From the NCBI RefSeq assembly GCF_036084755.1, contig NZ_CP107968.1, forward strand, positions 5,294,501-5,358,500: a stretch of 64,000 nt of DNA. The letters are read 5' to 3'. The stretch comes from Streptomyces sp. NBC_00370 (GTDB lineage Bacteria > Actinomycetota > Actinomycetes > Streptomycetales > Streptomycetaceae). The notes beneath the pieces are model-generated. The model was not told the origin of the DNA, made no database searches, and saw only the letters and a program-made list of their open reading frames with translations. Both the position numbers and the translations under genes were made by a program. Within the stretch, counting starts at the first letter, position 1; every line of letters begins with the position of its first letter. This document shows positions 25,424-33,248 of this stretch, one piece after another.

Positions 25424-26095
25424 CTACGCCTTCACGCCCGCCCCCAGGCCCGGTGTCTGGTTCCAGCCGCGCACCTTGTCGGCCAGCTTCACCAGCGCGC
25501 CGCCGCCGGAACGTGCCGCAGCGTTCGGGGGAATGTCGATGTAGAACAGCGCCTCGTAGGGGACGTCGTCGTCGCCGCCCCAGCGGACCAGGCCGCCGCA
25601 GTCGTCCAGGATGTCCCGCACGACGCTCCGCTGCGGCTGCGTCAGCCCGCCCCTGGCGCCCTTCACATAGGAACCGGGACGGATGGTGACCGCGGTCCCG
25701 GAGGCCTGGTTCGCCTCCGGATGACCGGCGTCGAGGCCGGTGAGAGGCCGCCAGCCGACGACCTCCCCTTCGCGCAGGGTCTCTATCTCGTAGTGCCAGC
25801 GCCGCACGACGTGCACCAGGACGGTTTCCACCATGCCGAGGCGGGTGGCGACGGTGAATCCGGCGCCGGAGACCGGGCGCGACCACACCCCCTGGTCGGT
25901 GTTGGCCGAGTCGGCCACCAGCCACCCGTTCGGGGTCGCCGGGTGCTTACGCGGTTCCTGGGTCCGCTGCCCCTCGTTCTCCGCCGCGGCGGCGGGAACC
26001 AGGAGCCCTCCGGACGCCGACACCAAGGCGGCGCCCGCTCCGATCCCGGCGAGTCTCATGAGCATCGCGCGCCGAGGCATGGCCTGTTGCGTCAT
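25424..26095 (-). CDS. Tat-exported, M15-peptidase-like protein lacking zinc ligands
   Basis: A 223-residue protein with a twin-arginine signal (PRRAMLMRLAGIGAGAALV, cleavage near AAAAEN). The mature part follows the frame of phage-type M15 peptidases: HPEANQASGTAVTI stands where the ligand-bearing SNHASGTAxD usually lies, and VRWGGDDDVPYEALFYIDI where RWGGDW...EMHFEI lies. The usual zinc-binding His, Asp and last His are replaced by Gln, Thr and a non-His residue. It therefore looks like a catalytically dead domain that may still bind wall peptides. The gene is last in the cassette, 26 bp after the small membrane gene. Family assignment rests on motif recall and is moderate. Confidence 0.62.
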   Translation of the reverse strand: MTQQAMPRRAMLMRLAGIGAGAALVSASGGLLVPAAAAENEGQRTQEPRKHPATPNGWLVADSANTDQGVWSRPVSGAGFTVATRLGMVETVLVHVVRRWHYEIETLREGEVVGWRPLTGLDAGHPEANQASGTAVTIRPGSYVKGARGGLTQPQRSVVRDILDDCGGLVRWGGDDDVPYEALFYIDIPPNAAARSGGGALVKLADKVRGWNQTPGLGAGVKA

Positions 26096-26121
26096 GTCTG
26101 AATCCGTTTCCTTCAGTCAGG

Positions 26122-26511
26122 TCAGTGGAGGAGCTTGAATGCGATTACCGCAAGCAGGTACGGAACGGGGATGACGAGCGCGGCGGCGGTCCACTGCCGC
26201 CATCGCCGTCCCCTGTTGGCCGGGAGCAGGACATCCACCAGGAGCACCACCAGCAGACCCAGCCCGCCGACGAGGACCACGCCGACCCTGGCCCATCCGG
26301 CGCCTTCGACCATGCTGGAATCGCCACAGGTGTTGAGCCCGTAGCCCGAGTTGTCGAACGCGCACGCGCGGTACGTGGTGAGGAGCAGCCACGCCGAATG
26401 GAGCGGGAGCACGGCGGGTACGCCGAGCAGCAGGTTGACCCAGACCGGCGCCAGACGGCGCCACCGGGGCTGCCGGGGCTGCCGCGTCAGTTCACTGCTC
26501 TCCTGCTCCAT
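26122..26511 (-). CDS. Small three-helix membrane protein
   Basis: A 129-residue protein with three predicted helices (VNLLLGVPAVLPLHSAWLLL, VGVVLVGGLGLLVVLLVDVLL, ALVIPVPYLLAVIAFKLL), basic ends, and a loop of about 30 residues with two cysteines between helices 1 and 2. ATG 26511 starts 8 bp after the hydrolase-like gene, with a GTGAGGA site overlapping that gene's end, so the two are likely translated together. No family recognised. By position it could be a holin-like or assembly partner for the signal-less hydrolase; that is inference. Confidence 0.65.
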   Translation of the reverse strand: MEQESSELTRQPRQPRWRRLAPVWVNLLLGVPAVLPLHSAWLLLTTYRACAFDNSGYGLNTCGDSSMVEGAGWARVGVVLVGGLGLLVVLLVDVLLPANRGRRWRQWTAAALVIPVPYLLAVIAFKLLH

Positions 26512-26519
26512 CACGGTCC

Positions 26520-28841
26520 TCACTTCAGACGGAGGTTCGTACCCTTGGACAGGTACGTGCGGAACACCTTGTTGTACTTGTCCTCGAATATGCGGTAGAG
26601 CCCCATGCGGAGCTTGGCCTGCTGCGCCGCCTCCGCCGTGTTGCCCTGGTAGTACTTCAGGATCAGCTCGGTGTCGGTCTCGCTCGTCGTCAGTCCGGGG
26701 CGGGCCATACCGTTCTCGGACGCGTGCAGGATGTGCATGTAGGGCACCGTCGAGATGTTGTACGACTGGTTGTAGTGCAGCTTCTCCCAGACGGTCCAGA
26801 TGTCCGCGTCCTTGGTGGGATCGAGCTTCGCCTCGTCGAGCAGCCCCAGGTCGACCGCGTGGTTGCGCGCGGTGATCGCCCTGTTCCCGAAGATCTGTCC
26901 CACTCCGGTGGAGCAGTCGTTGAACGGCGTGAGCTTGTTCAGGAACTGGGTCGCCCAGTCCGGCAGCGAACCGTCGTTGTAGTACTCCCAGACGCAGGCG
27001 TCCGAGAATTCGTCGTTGGCCTTCGGCACGGCCAGGTCCCCGATGCTGGTGACGTTGAAGTGCCGCAACTCCCAGATGGCGGAGGTCTGGATGAGTGCCT
27101 TGCGCATCTTCAGCATCCGGGCGAGCGACGTGAACAGGTCGTCCCAGGACAGCATGAACTCGACGCAGAAGCTGGTGGTGTACTTGGTCTTGCCGAGCGA
27201 GGGCCAGCTGTCGGGCGGGCCGGACTCGGGAATGCCGATGGACTTCAGGTATGTCTGGACGTCCGTCACGAGCTGATCGGTCCACGACATTTCGAACGGG
27301 ACGTCGAGGTCGGTGTTGGGCGGCGGCGTGTCGAAGGTCCGCTGTCCGGTCTCACGGCCGGAAGCGATGTCGTTGTCGATCTCGATCAGTCCCGTCCCGG
27401 AACCGACGTTGACGGTCTTGATCTGGTCGATCGCCCAGTTCTCCGGCATCGGGAACCCGAGGTTCCCCGAGTAGCCGGCGGACATGTTGGAGACGAAACT
27501 CGCGCCGGCCAGGCCCGCGTCCGACACCCGCGAACAGGCGTTGCGCGTGGCGTAGATGCCGACCGTGTAGTGGTTGCCGGCCGCCGCGATCCCCTCCTGG
27601 ATGCCCTGGAAATGCGGGATCAGGTTCGCGGTGATCTCGTCGTCGGTGTTGTCGTAGTCGATCGCGAAGTAGATACGGGTGTTCTTCTTGAAGCCGTGCC
27701 CGAGGGCGGCCTCGGTGGCGGCGATGGCGTCCGAAGTGCCCTGGTAGCGGCCGAAGTAGGAGGAGCTGTCGCCGAACGTCTGGTAGATCGGGAAGCAGCT
27801 CAGTCCTGCGGCGGCCATGGTGGCCAGCTCGCCGGGCTTGATCACCTTGTCCAGGCTGGTGCCCGGCACGTTCACCAGATAGCGTCCGCCGACCCGGTAC
27901 CCCGCGTCGCAGAGGCTCTTGGCCCGGGCCGCCGTGACCTCGTCGGCGCAGTCGAAGGCGGTGCCCTTACGGGTGTCGTCGCCGTACGAGACCAGCAGTG
28001 ACGCCCAGGTCTCGAAATCCGCCGTCCCGTTGACGCTCAGCTTCAGGAAGCTCTGGAAGGTGGAAACCGCACTGGCGAGGGACGAGGTGAAGCTGCTGGT
28101 GAAGTCCACACCGGCGCGGCGGTTGAAGACCATGGCCGCTGAGAACAGCTGCACCCACGGCCCCGCCGAACCGGTCGACAGCGGGTGCGCCTTGATGCCC
28201 GACTTCGTGCCGGGTCCGAATACACCGTTGGCGGTCCCGTCCGCCATGCCCAGCTCGTACTGGATCGCGTAGATCATGGCCGTCTGGACGTCGCGTGAGA
28301 AGTGCCCGTCGCAGGGGACGATGCCGTAGTCGGCCCGCTGCGCGTAGCGGGAGTTCATCCACTGCTCGATGGATCTGATGGTGTCGGTGCCGCCCGAGAT
28401 GGTCGTGTAGGCGTCCATGTTGAGGAGGCTCTTGAACACCTTCGGTTCCAGCGAGCTGCCCGGGTAGGGGACGCTGACCCCCATGTTCGACTTCAGCTTG
28501 ACGATCCCGGCCTTGACGCGGTCGTTGTACGTCCCGTCGATCTCGCCGCCGTCGTAGCCCTTGCAGTACATCGCCGACTGAATGATGCGGGTGAAGTTCG
28601 CGGACAGCGCCGTCCCCTCGTTGACCGAGGGGCACTTGGTCTTCAGCGCGGCCATGGTGGCCGGTCCGAACGAGTTGGACAGCGAGGAGATCCCCAGCTC
28701 GTACTGGAGAGCACGGGTGAGTGAGTACATGACGGTCCAGCTCGTCTGGCCGTTCTCGGCCAGCGGCGGGACACCGAGGACGTTGTTGGGATAGGTGAGG
28801 TTGATGAACCGCTGTGCGCGGAGCACCATTTCGTCAGCCAC
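26520..28841 (-). CDS. Large cell-wall-hydrolase-like protein (PG-binding repeats, DUF1906)
   Basis: A 773-residue protein with no signal peptide. Residues about 15-270 hold three to four peptidoglycan-binding-like repeats (for example ALQYELG...FGPATMAALK and AIQYELG...VFGPGTKSGIK). Residues about 285-485 match the DUF1906/Rv2525c-like glycoside-hydrolase fold (AFDCADE, GRYLVNVPG, IYFAIDYDNTDDE, VGIYATRNACSRV, WAIDQI). The last 270 residues, not named, contain IWELRHFN and CSTGVGQIFGNRAI, reminiscent of lysozyme-type ExxR and SxGxxQI motifs. GTG 28841 follows AAGGGA. How it leaves the cell is unclear; the neighbouring exporter or small membrane protein are candidates. Wall substrate is inferred from the domains. 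Confidence 0.72.
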   Translation of the reverse strand: MADEMVLRAQRFINLTYPNNVLGVPPLAENGQTSWTVMYSLTRALQYELGISSLSNSFGPATMAALKTKCPSVNEGTALSANFTRIIQSAMYCKGYDGGEIDGTYNDRVKAGIVKLKSNMGVSVPYPGSSLEPKVFKSLLNMDAYTTISGGTDTIRSIEQWMNSRYAQRADYGIVPCDGHFSRDVQTAMIYAIQYELGMADGTANGVFGPGTKSGIKAHPLSTGSAGPWVQLFSAAMVFNRRAGVDFTSSFTSSLASAVSTFQSFLKLSVNGTADFETWASLLVSYGDDTRKGTAFDCADEVTAARAKSLCDAGYRVGGRYLVNVPGTSLDKVIKPGELATMAAAGLSCFPIYQTFGDSSSYFGRYQGTSDAIAATEAALGHGFKKNTRIYFAIDYDNTDDEITANLIPHFQGIQEGIAAAGNHYTVGIYATRNACSRVSDAGLAGASFVSNMSAGYSGNLGFPMPENWAIDQIKTVNVGSGTGLIEIDNDIASGRETGQRTFDTPPPNTDLDVPFEMSWTDQLVTDVQTYLKSIGIPESGPPDSWPSLGKTKYTTSFCVEFMLSWDDLFTSLARMLKMRKALIQTSAIWELRHFNVTSIGDLAVPKANDEFSDACVWEYYNDGSLPDWATQFLNKLTPFNDCSTGVGQIFGNRAITARNHAVDLGLLDEAKLDPTKDADIWTVWEKLHYNQSYNISTVPYMHILHASENGMARPGLTTSETDTELILKYYQGNTAEAAQQAKLRMGLYRIFEDKYNKVFRTYLSKGTNLRLK

Positions 28842-28931
28842 GGGCTGGGTCCCTTCGTCTTCATTCTGTTCGGGTGGATGGTGCGGGGATGCGGCGGTGC
28901 GACGGTGGTTCGGGTGGTGCCTCGGTGGCCT

Positions 28932-30158
28932 TCAGCGGCGAAGGGCTTCGGCAGGGGTGATCCGGGAAGCGCGCCAGGCCGGATACAGACCGGCCAGCAG
29001 CCCGGTCGCGAGTCCGAGGGCCGGGGCTGCGGCGAGGGTCGTCGGATCGACGACGGGGGTCCATTGACGGAACGCCGAGACGGAGACGACCGTCGCCGTT
29101 CCGGCGGAGGTGCCCACCAGGCCACCGATGAGCCCCAACGCCGCCGACTCGGCGAGGAATTGGAGAGTGATGTGGCGGCCACGCGCGCCGAGCGCCCGCC
29201 TGAGCCCGATCTCTCCGGTGCGCTCCATGACGGCGACGAGTGTGGTGTTGGCGATACCGACGGCCCCGATCACCAGACAGACGGCCGCCAGAACGAGGAA
29301 CAGCTGGCTCAGGTCGCCGCTCACCGCGGTGCGCAGCGTCTTGGGGTCGGGCGGCGGGACGGCGTTGAAGTACTCGGGATGTTCCGGGCGCAGGGCCACA
29401 GCCGCTTCGTGGGCGACCTGCGGGGCGGCGCCGAGTTCCGTGGAGATCAGCATCTGGGCCCGGGTGTCCGTCGGGGGTCCCCAGATGAGTTCCGCGGTGG
29501 CACGGGGGACCACGACGGACATCAGCAGCTCCGGCTTGCGCTGTACGTCGTCCACGATGCCGATCACCGAGAACGGCACGTCCCCGATGAAGATCGCCGG
29601 CTGGGTGCGCAGTGTCGTGATGCCCAGCCGCGCGGCGGTGGCCTTGCCCAGGACGGCGACCTGCTGACGCCGCGCTTCGTGGAACGCGTCGAAGGAACGG
29701 CCCTGTGCGAAACGGGGGTTGGCCGCGGCCAGCACGCCGGGGGAGGCCGCGATGACCTGGGTCTGGGCGTCGGCGCCGTTGGAGATGCCGAGCGGGGCCG
29801 ACCGGACGGGGTCCTGCCGGCCGAGCCGGACCCGCCAGTACACGCCGGCGGCAGTGACCCCGTTGAGCCGGTCGACGCGCGCGTCGGCGTTCCGGGGGAA
29901 GGCCAGGGACACCCGCGCCGCGTCCTTTCCGCCGGTGTCCTCGACACTGACCTCGGTCGCGGTGAGCTTGTTGAAACGGGTGTCGATCTGCGAGGCCGCG
30001 GTCCCGGTGAGCCCGAGCACCGCGATGAACGCTCCTACGCCCAGCACGGTGCCCAGCGCGGTCAGGACGGAGCGGGCCGGCCGCTGGAGGATGCCGGCGA
30101 CCGCCTCGACGAGCAGATCCCCGGGCGCGAGCCGGGATCGGCCCATGCCCCTCCTCAC
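28932..30158 (-). CDS. ABC transporter permease, MacB/FtsX type
   Basis: A 408-residue permease with the MacB layout: one N-terminal membrane helix (SVLTALGTVLGVGAFIAVLGL), an extracellular MacB_PCD domain of about 200 residues, and three C-terminal helices (LFLVLAAVCLVIGAVGIANTTLVAV, FLAESAALGLIGGLVGT, ALGLATGLLAGLYPAW) with the FtsX signature ERTGEIGLRRALGARG. It should couple to the ATPase upstream in a mechanotransmission-type transporter that extrudes substrates already outside the membrane. GTG 30158 overlaps the ATPase stop (GTGA). It is separated by 90 bp from the hydrolase-like gene. Confidence 0.88.
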   Translation of the reverse strand: MRRGMGRSRLAPGDLLVEAVAGILQRPARSVLTALGTVLGVGAFIAVLGLTGTAASQIDTRFNKLTATEVSVEDTGGKDAARVSLAFPRNADARVDRLNGVTAAGVYWRVRLGRQDPVRSAPLGISNGADAQTQVIAASPGVLAAANPRFAQGRSFDAFHEARRQQVAVLGKATAARLGITTLRTQPAIFIGDVPFSVIGIVDDVQRKPELLMSVVVPRATAELIWGPPTDTRAQMLISTELGAAPQVAHEAAVALRPEHPEYFNAVPPPDPKTLRTAVSGDLSQLFLVLAAVCLVIGAVGIANTTLVAVMERTGEIGLRRALGARGRHITLQFLAESAALGLIGGLVGTSAGTATVVSVSAFRQWTPVVDPTTLAAAPALGLATGLLAGLYPAWRASRITPAEALRR

Positions 30159-30928
30159 GCGATTCCCTGATGAGCGACCTGCTCGGCCGGGACCTGCTCG
30201 GCCGGGACCTGCTCGGCCCTGACCTGTTCGGCCGGGACCCGCTCCGACAGCTCCCCGTCGTGCAGGGTCACCGTGCGCTGTCCCTGGGCCGCGACCTGGG
30301 CGTCGTGCGTGATGACGACGATCGTCATGCCGTCCCGGTGGAGGCCGTGCAGGAGATCCAGCACCGAGGCGGCCGTCCGGGAGTCGAGGTTGCCGGTCGG
30401 CTCGTCACACAGCAGGAGCGAAGGATCGGCCACGAGCGCACGGGCGATGGCCACCCGCTGCCGCTCACCGCCGGAGAGCTGGGTGGGAAGTGACTGAAGA
30501 CGGTGCCCGATACCGACCCGGCGCAGCACCGCCGCCGCCCGTTCGCGCCGTTCACGGCGGGGCCGGCGCTGGTAGACCATGGCGAGCTCGACGTTCTCCT
30601 GGGCGCTGCGATGGGGCAGAAGATGGAAGGACTGGAAGACGAAACCGATGCGCTCGCTCCTGAGCGCGGCGCGATTCGCCTCACCCACGGAGCCGGTGTC
30701 GATCCCGTCCAGGACGTACGTGCCCCGGGTGGGTGCGTCGAGGAGCCCGACGATGTTCAGCAGGGACGACTTGCCGGATCCTGAAGGACCCACCACGGTG
30801 ACGAACTCGCCCTGGTCGATCCGCAGGTCACACGGGTGAAGAGCGGTGACGGCCGGCGGCCCGGGATAGGTGAGGCCGACCCCGCTGAACGCGATGACAG
30901 GTGCGCCTGCCCGGTCCGCCCCGGTCAT
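30155..30928 (-). CDS. ABC transporter ATP-binding protein, MacB/LolD type
   Basis: A 257-residue ATPase with Walker A GPSGSGKSS, Q-loop FVFQSFHLLPHRSAQENV, signature LSGGERQRVAIARAL, Walker B LLLCDEPTGNLD and switch His in VITHDAQVA. This is the LolD/MacB class that pairs with FtsX permeases. The C-terminus carries an extra tail of about 30 residues made of Ala-Glu-Gln-Val-Pro repeats, encoded by a 15-bp DNA repeat, which is not part of the ATPase fold. ATG 30928 overlaps the adaptor stop (ATGA), and its own stop overlaps the permease start, so the three transporter genes are translationally coupled. Confidence 0.92.
   Translation of the reverse strand: MTGADRAGAPVIAFSGVGLTYPGPPAVTALHPCDLRIDQGEFVTVVGPSGSGKSSLLNIVGLLDAPTRGTYVLDGIDTGSVGEANRAALRSERIGFVFQSFHLLPHRSAQENVELAMVYQRRPRRERRERAAAVLRRVGIGHRLQSLPTQLSGGERQRVAIARALVADPSLLLCDEPTGNLDSRTAASVLDLLHGLHRDGMTIVVITHDAQVAAQGQRTVTLHDGELSERVPAEQVRAEQVPAEQVPAEQVAHQGIA
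30180..30240 (-). repeat. 15-bp tandem repeat encoding AEQVP tail
   Basis: Four in-frame copies of a 15-bp unit (plus-strand GCTCGGCCGGGACCT, the third with changes) encode the Glu-Gln-Val-Pro/Arg-Ala repeats at the C-terminus of the ABC ATPase. It is a likely site of copy-number change. Confidence 0.85.
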
Positions 30929-32244
30929 GACTGTCCTGCGGTGGCCGGTGTCCGAACGCCCACCACGACCAGGTCGCCCTCGGTGATCCGGGCCGGCTTC
31001 TCCGGAGTGATCTGCACATAGCCGTCGCCGGTCATGCCGACCCGGACGGCGACCCGGTGTTCCCGAGCGCCGGTCCGTACCGTCACGCCGGTCAGCCCGT
31101 CGGCGCCGGCCGAGATCGCCGAGGTCGGTACGGCCAGCACCTTGTCGCGCGACGACGCGGCGACGATCGTCAGCCGGACATCCGCACCGTTGAGGTCGGC
31201 GGGGAGCTTCTTGGCCGACTTGATCCGCAGGGCGTACGTCTCGCCGTGCTGCCCCTCGTCCCCGTCCTGGGCCTTGGTGGGGGAGTCGGCAACCGAGACG
31301 ACCGTGCCTGCGGCCTGCTCTCCCGTCACCTCGGAGAGGACCTGGACACGTTGGCCGGGGCGGACGAGGCCCTTCTCGTACGACGCGACGGTGCCGTTGA
31401 CGACAAGGGCCCCCGAGGTGAGCGACAGCAGAGTGCCCGACGCGTCGTCCCCGACCTTGGCCGTCACCGTGTCCGCACGCGCCGAGGCCGAGCTGACGAA
31501 CGCCACCTCTGCCAGGGGTACGACGGACACGGGCGTGGTCGTTCCCGGACCGACGCCTGCGCCTGTGCCCGGGGTTGTGCCTCCGTCCACGCCGGGGCCC
31601 GCCTCCGCGTCCGCTCCTGCTTCCGCGTCGGCCGTGGTTCGAGGCGCGGGCGACTGCGGGACCTCCGACAGGGCCGGCGCGTAGCCGATCGCACGGTAGA
31701 AGCGGGTCACGGCCTGTCCGGTCCCAGGACCGAACACACCCGGGACGTCCCCGCCCGACGGGTAGCCGACGCCGGCCAGCGCACGCTGCAGCTGAGAGAC
31801 GTCCTCTCCCGTCATCCCGGGCATCAGGTCGCGGTACGCCGGGACGGCGCCCTGGAGGAGCACGACCGGACGGCCGGAGATCTCCACCAGCACCTGCCCG
31901 GCCCTGAGTTCCTGGCCGGGCCTGACCTTCACCTTCGTGACGACGGTGCGGCCCACGTCCTTGCCCGCACCGACCGCCGTGATGTCCACCCGCTGCGAGG
32001 CGGTCACCTTGCCACGGGTCACCACGGACTGCGCGAGCACCTTGCGCACCACCGGCGCCGTCAGGACATCGGGGCGCGGAGCGAGCGTCTCGGCGGCGGC
32101 CTGAGCGGGAGATTTGATAAAGGTCGCCGCGCCGGCACCGGCGCCGGTGCACACCAGGCACCCGACAACCACGGCCAGCAGGACGCGTCGCCGCCGGACG
32201 AGTCCGCGCGCCGCCGGCGGATCCGCCGCGGCGTGACGTGTCAC
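30925..32244 (-). CDS. Exporter adaptor protein (MacA/HlyD-like) with PG-binding domain
   Basis: A 439-residue membrane-anchored adaptor. One helix follows basic residues (RRRRVLLAVVVGCLVCTGAGAG), then a biotinyl/lipoyl-like half-motif (VTKVKVRPGQELRAGQVLVEISG). An inserted peptidoglycan-binding domain comes next (GEDVSQLQRALAGVGY...GVFGPGTGQAVTRFY), then a Gly/Thr/Pro-rich linker, and a C-terminal beta-barrel and membrane-proximal part (VLAVPTSAISAG...VAVRVGMTGDGYVQI). This arrangement is seen in actinomycete MacAB-like exporters, where the adaptor may span to the wall. GTG 32244 overlaps the lipoprotein stop (GTGA). Substrate is not known; cassette neighbours are candidates. Confidence 0.84.
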   Translation of the reverse strand: MTRHAAADPPAARGLVRRRRVLLAVVVGCLVCTGAGAGAATFIKSPAQAAAETLAPRPDVLTAPVVRKVLAQSVVTRGKVTASQRVDITAVGAGKDVGRTVVTKVKVRPGQELRAGQVLVEISGRPVVLLQGAVPAYRDLMPGMTGEDVSQLQRALAGVGYPSGGDVPGVFGPGTGQAVTRFYRAIGYAPALSEVPQSPAPRTTADAEAGADAEAGPGVDGGTTPGTGAGVGPGTTTPVSVVPLAEVAFVSSASARADTVTAKVGDDASGTLLSLTSGALVVNGTVASYEKGLVRPGQRVQVLSEVTGEQAAGTVVSVADSPTKAQDGDEGQHGETYALRIKSAKKLPADLNGADVRLTIVAASSRDKVLAVPTSAISAGADGLTGVTVRTGAREHRVAVRVGMTGDGYVQITPEKPARITEGDLVVVGVRTPATAGQS

Positions 32245-33164
32245 CGTGTCCCCGCCACCACGCCGGCCGCCTTCTTCACGGCGGCGTCAAGGGCACCGGA
32301 CTCCTGCTCCAGCTGTTCGGCCTTGTCCTCGATGGCCTTGCTCTGCAGCTCCGTCTCGGCGTCGAACCAGACCTTCGCGACGTTCGTCCTGTCGCGGCAG
32401 CCGATGTCGGCGGTGGCTGTCGCGATTTCCTGAGACGTGACTTCCGGCGAGGCGAAGAGCGGGTCGTCGCTCGCGTCGAGCGGGGCCGCGTAGCTGTACC
32501 CCTTTTCCTTCATGCACGCCGACCACGCGGCGAAGGCCTTCACCACGCGGCTGTCGGACTTGGACTGGATGAAGGTCTGCGAACTGATCCGCTGAGCGGT
32601 ATTCGTCTGTGTCGCCTGCGTGTCGATTCGACGGTCCGCCTGTCCTACGCAGCCCCCCTCGGGAACCTTGATCCCGTTGACCGTCCTGGGGCCGGTTCCG
32701 TCCAGCACCTGGGAGTCCGCTCCGCCGGTCGTCCCGTCGACGGCGCCGTCGTTCATCGCCTCGTCGTAAGCGGCCTGATCAGCCGCGGCCGGCTTGTAGC
32801 CCCGCTCCTTCGACAGCGCCATGTCGTGGATCCCGTAGCGCCAGTCGACGAAGGTCTTCCCGCCGATCCTGGGCAGGTCGGGGGACGGGGTCCAGGAGAA
32901 TCCAAAAGTCTTCATGCAGTCGCCGACGAGCTGCTTCTTTGCCTGCAGGATCTGTGATCTGGCGCTGTCGGACGGCAGATAGCCCTGAATGGGAAGCGTC
33001 CAGGTCGCCGGGTCCTTCGCGTCGAAGGGGACGGACGGCGCCGGAGGGGTCCTGATGGACTTCGCGGTGGTCGCGGACGTCGATCCGGAACAGCCCGTCG
33101 CCACACACACGGACAATGCGGAAAGCATCATCGGAAAGATACTTCTGGACACAACGCTTTTCAT
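32241..33164 (-). CDS. Putative lipoprotein of the export cassette
   Basis: A 307-residue protein with a lipoprotein-type signal: basic start (MKSVVSR), hydrophobic stretch and lipobox VATGC. The mature part has a cysteine-bearing pattern (LVGDCMKTFGF, GGCVGQADRRID, WSACMKEKGYSY, DIGCRDRTNV), a layout common in actinomycete secreted proteins with two CM-type repeats. An acidic helical end follows (DAETELQSKAIEDKAEQLEQE). ATG 33164 follows AGGTAG. It overlaps the adaptor by 4 bp and so belongs to the transport complex genetically. No family name recognised; a role in binding the substrate is inferred. Confidence 0.75.
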   Translation of the reverse strand: MKSVVSRSIFPMMLSALSVCVATGCSGSTSATTAKSIRTPPAPSVPFDAKDPATWTLPIQGYLPSDSARSQILQAKKQLVGDCMKTFGFSWTPSPDLPRIGGKTFVDWRYGIHDMALSKERGYKPAAADQAAYDEAMNDGAVDGTTGGADSQVLDGTGPRTVNGIKVPEGGCVGQADRRIDTQATQTNTAQRISSQTFIQSKSDSRVVKAFAAWSACMKEKGYSYAAPLDASDDPLFASPEVTSQEIATATADIGCRDRTNVAKVWFDAETELQSKAIEDKAEQLEQESGALDAAVKKAAGVVAGTR

Positions 33165-33205
33165 CGTTCTACCTATTTCTGGCAAGGGAATGGGGCAGCC
33201 GGCCC

Positions 33206-33229
33206 GGCCCCTGCCGAGAAACAGGGGCC
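33206..33229 (-). terminator. Hairpin between I36-like gene and lipoprotein gene
   Basis: A perfect 8-bp stem (GGCCCCTG / CAGGGGCC) with an 8-nt loop lies 20 bp after the I36-like stop codon. It may be a partial terminator or a stabilising 3' hairpin, raising the level of the first gene over the rest of the cassette. Confidence 0.5.
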
Positions 33230-33248
33230 GAGCTGTTCCCGTCGAGGG

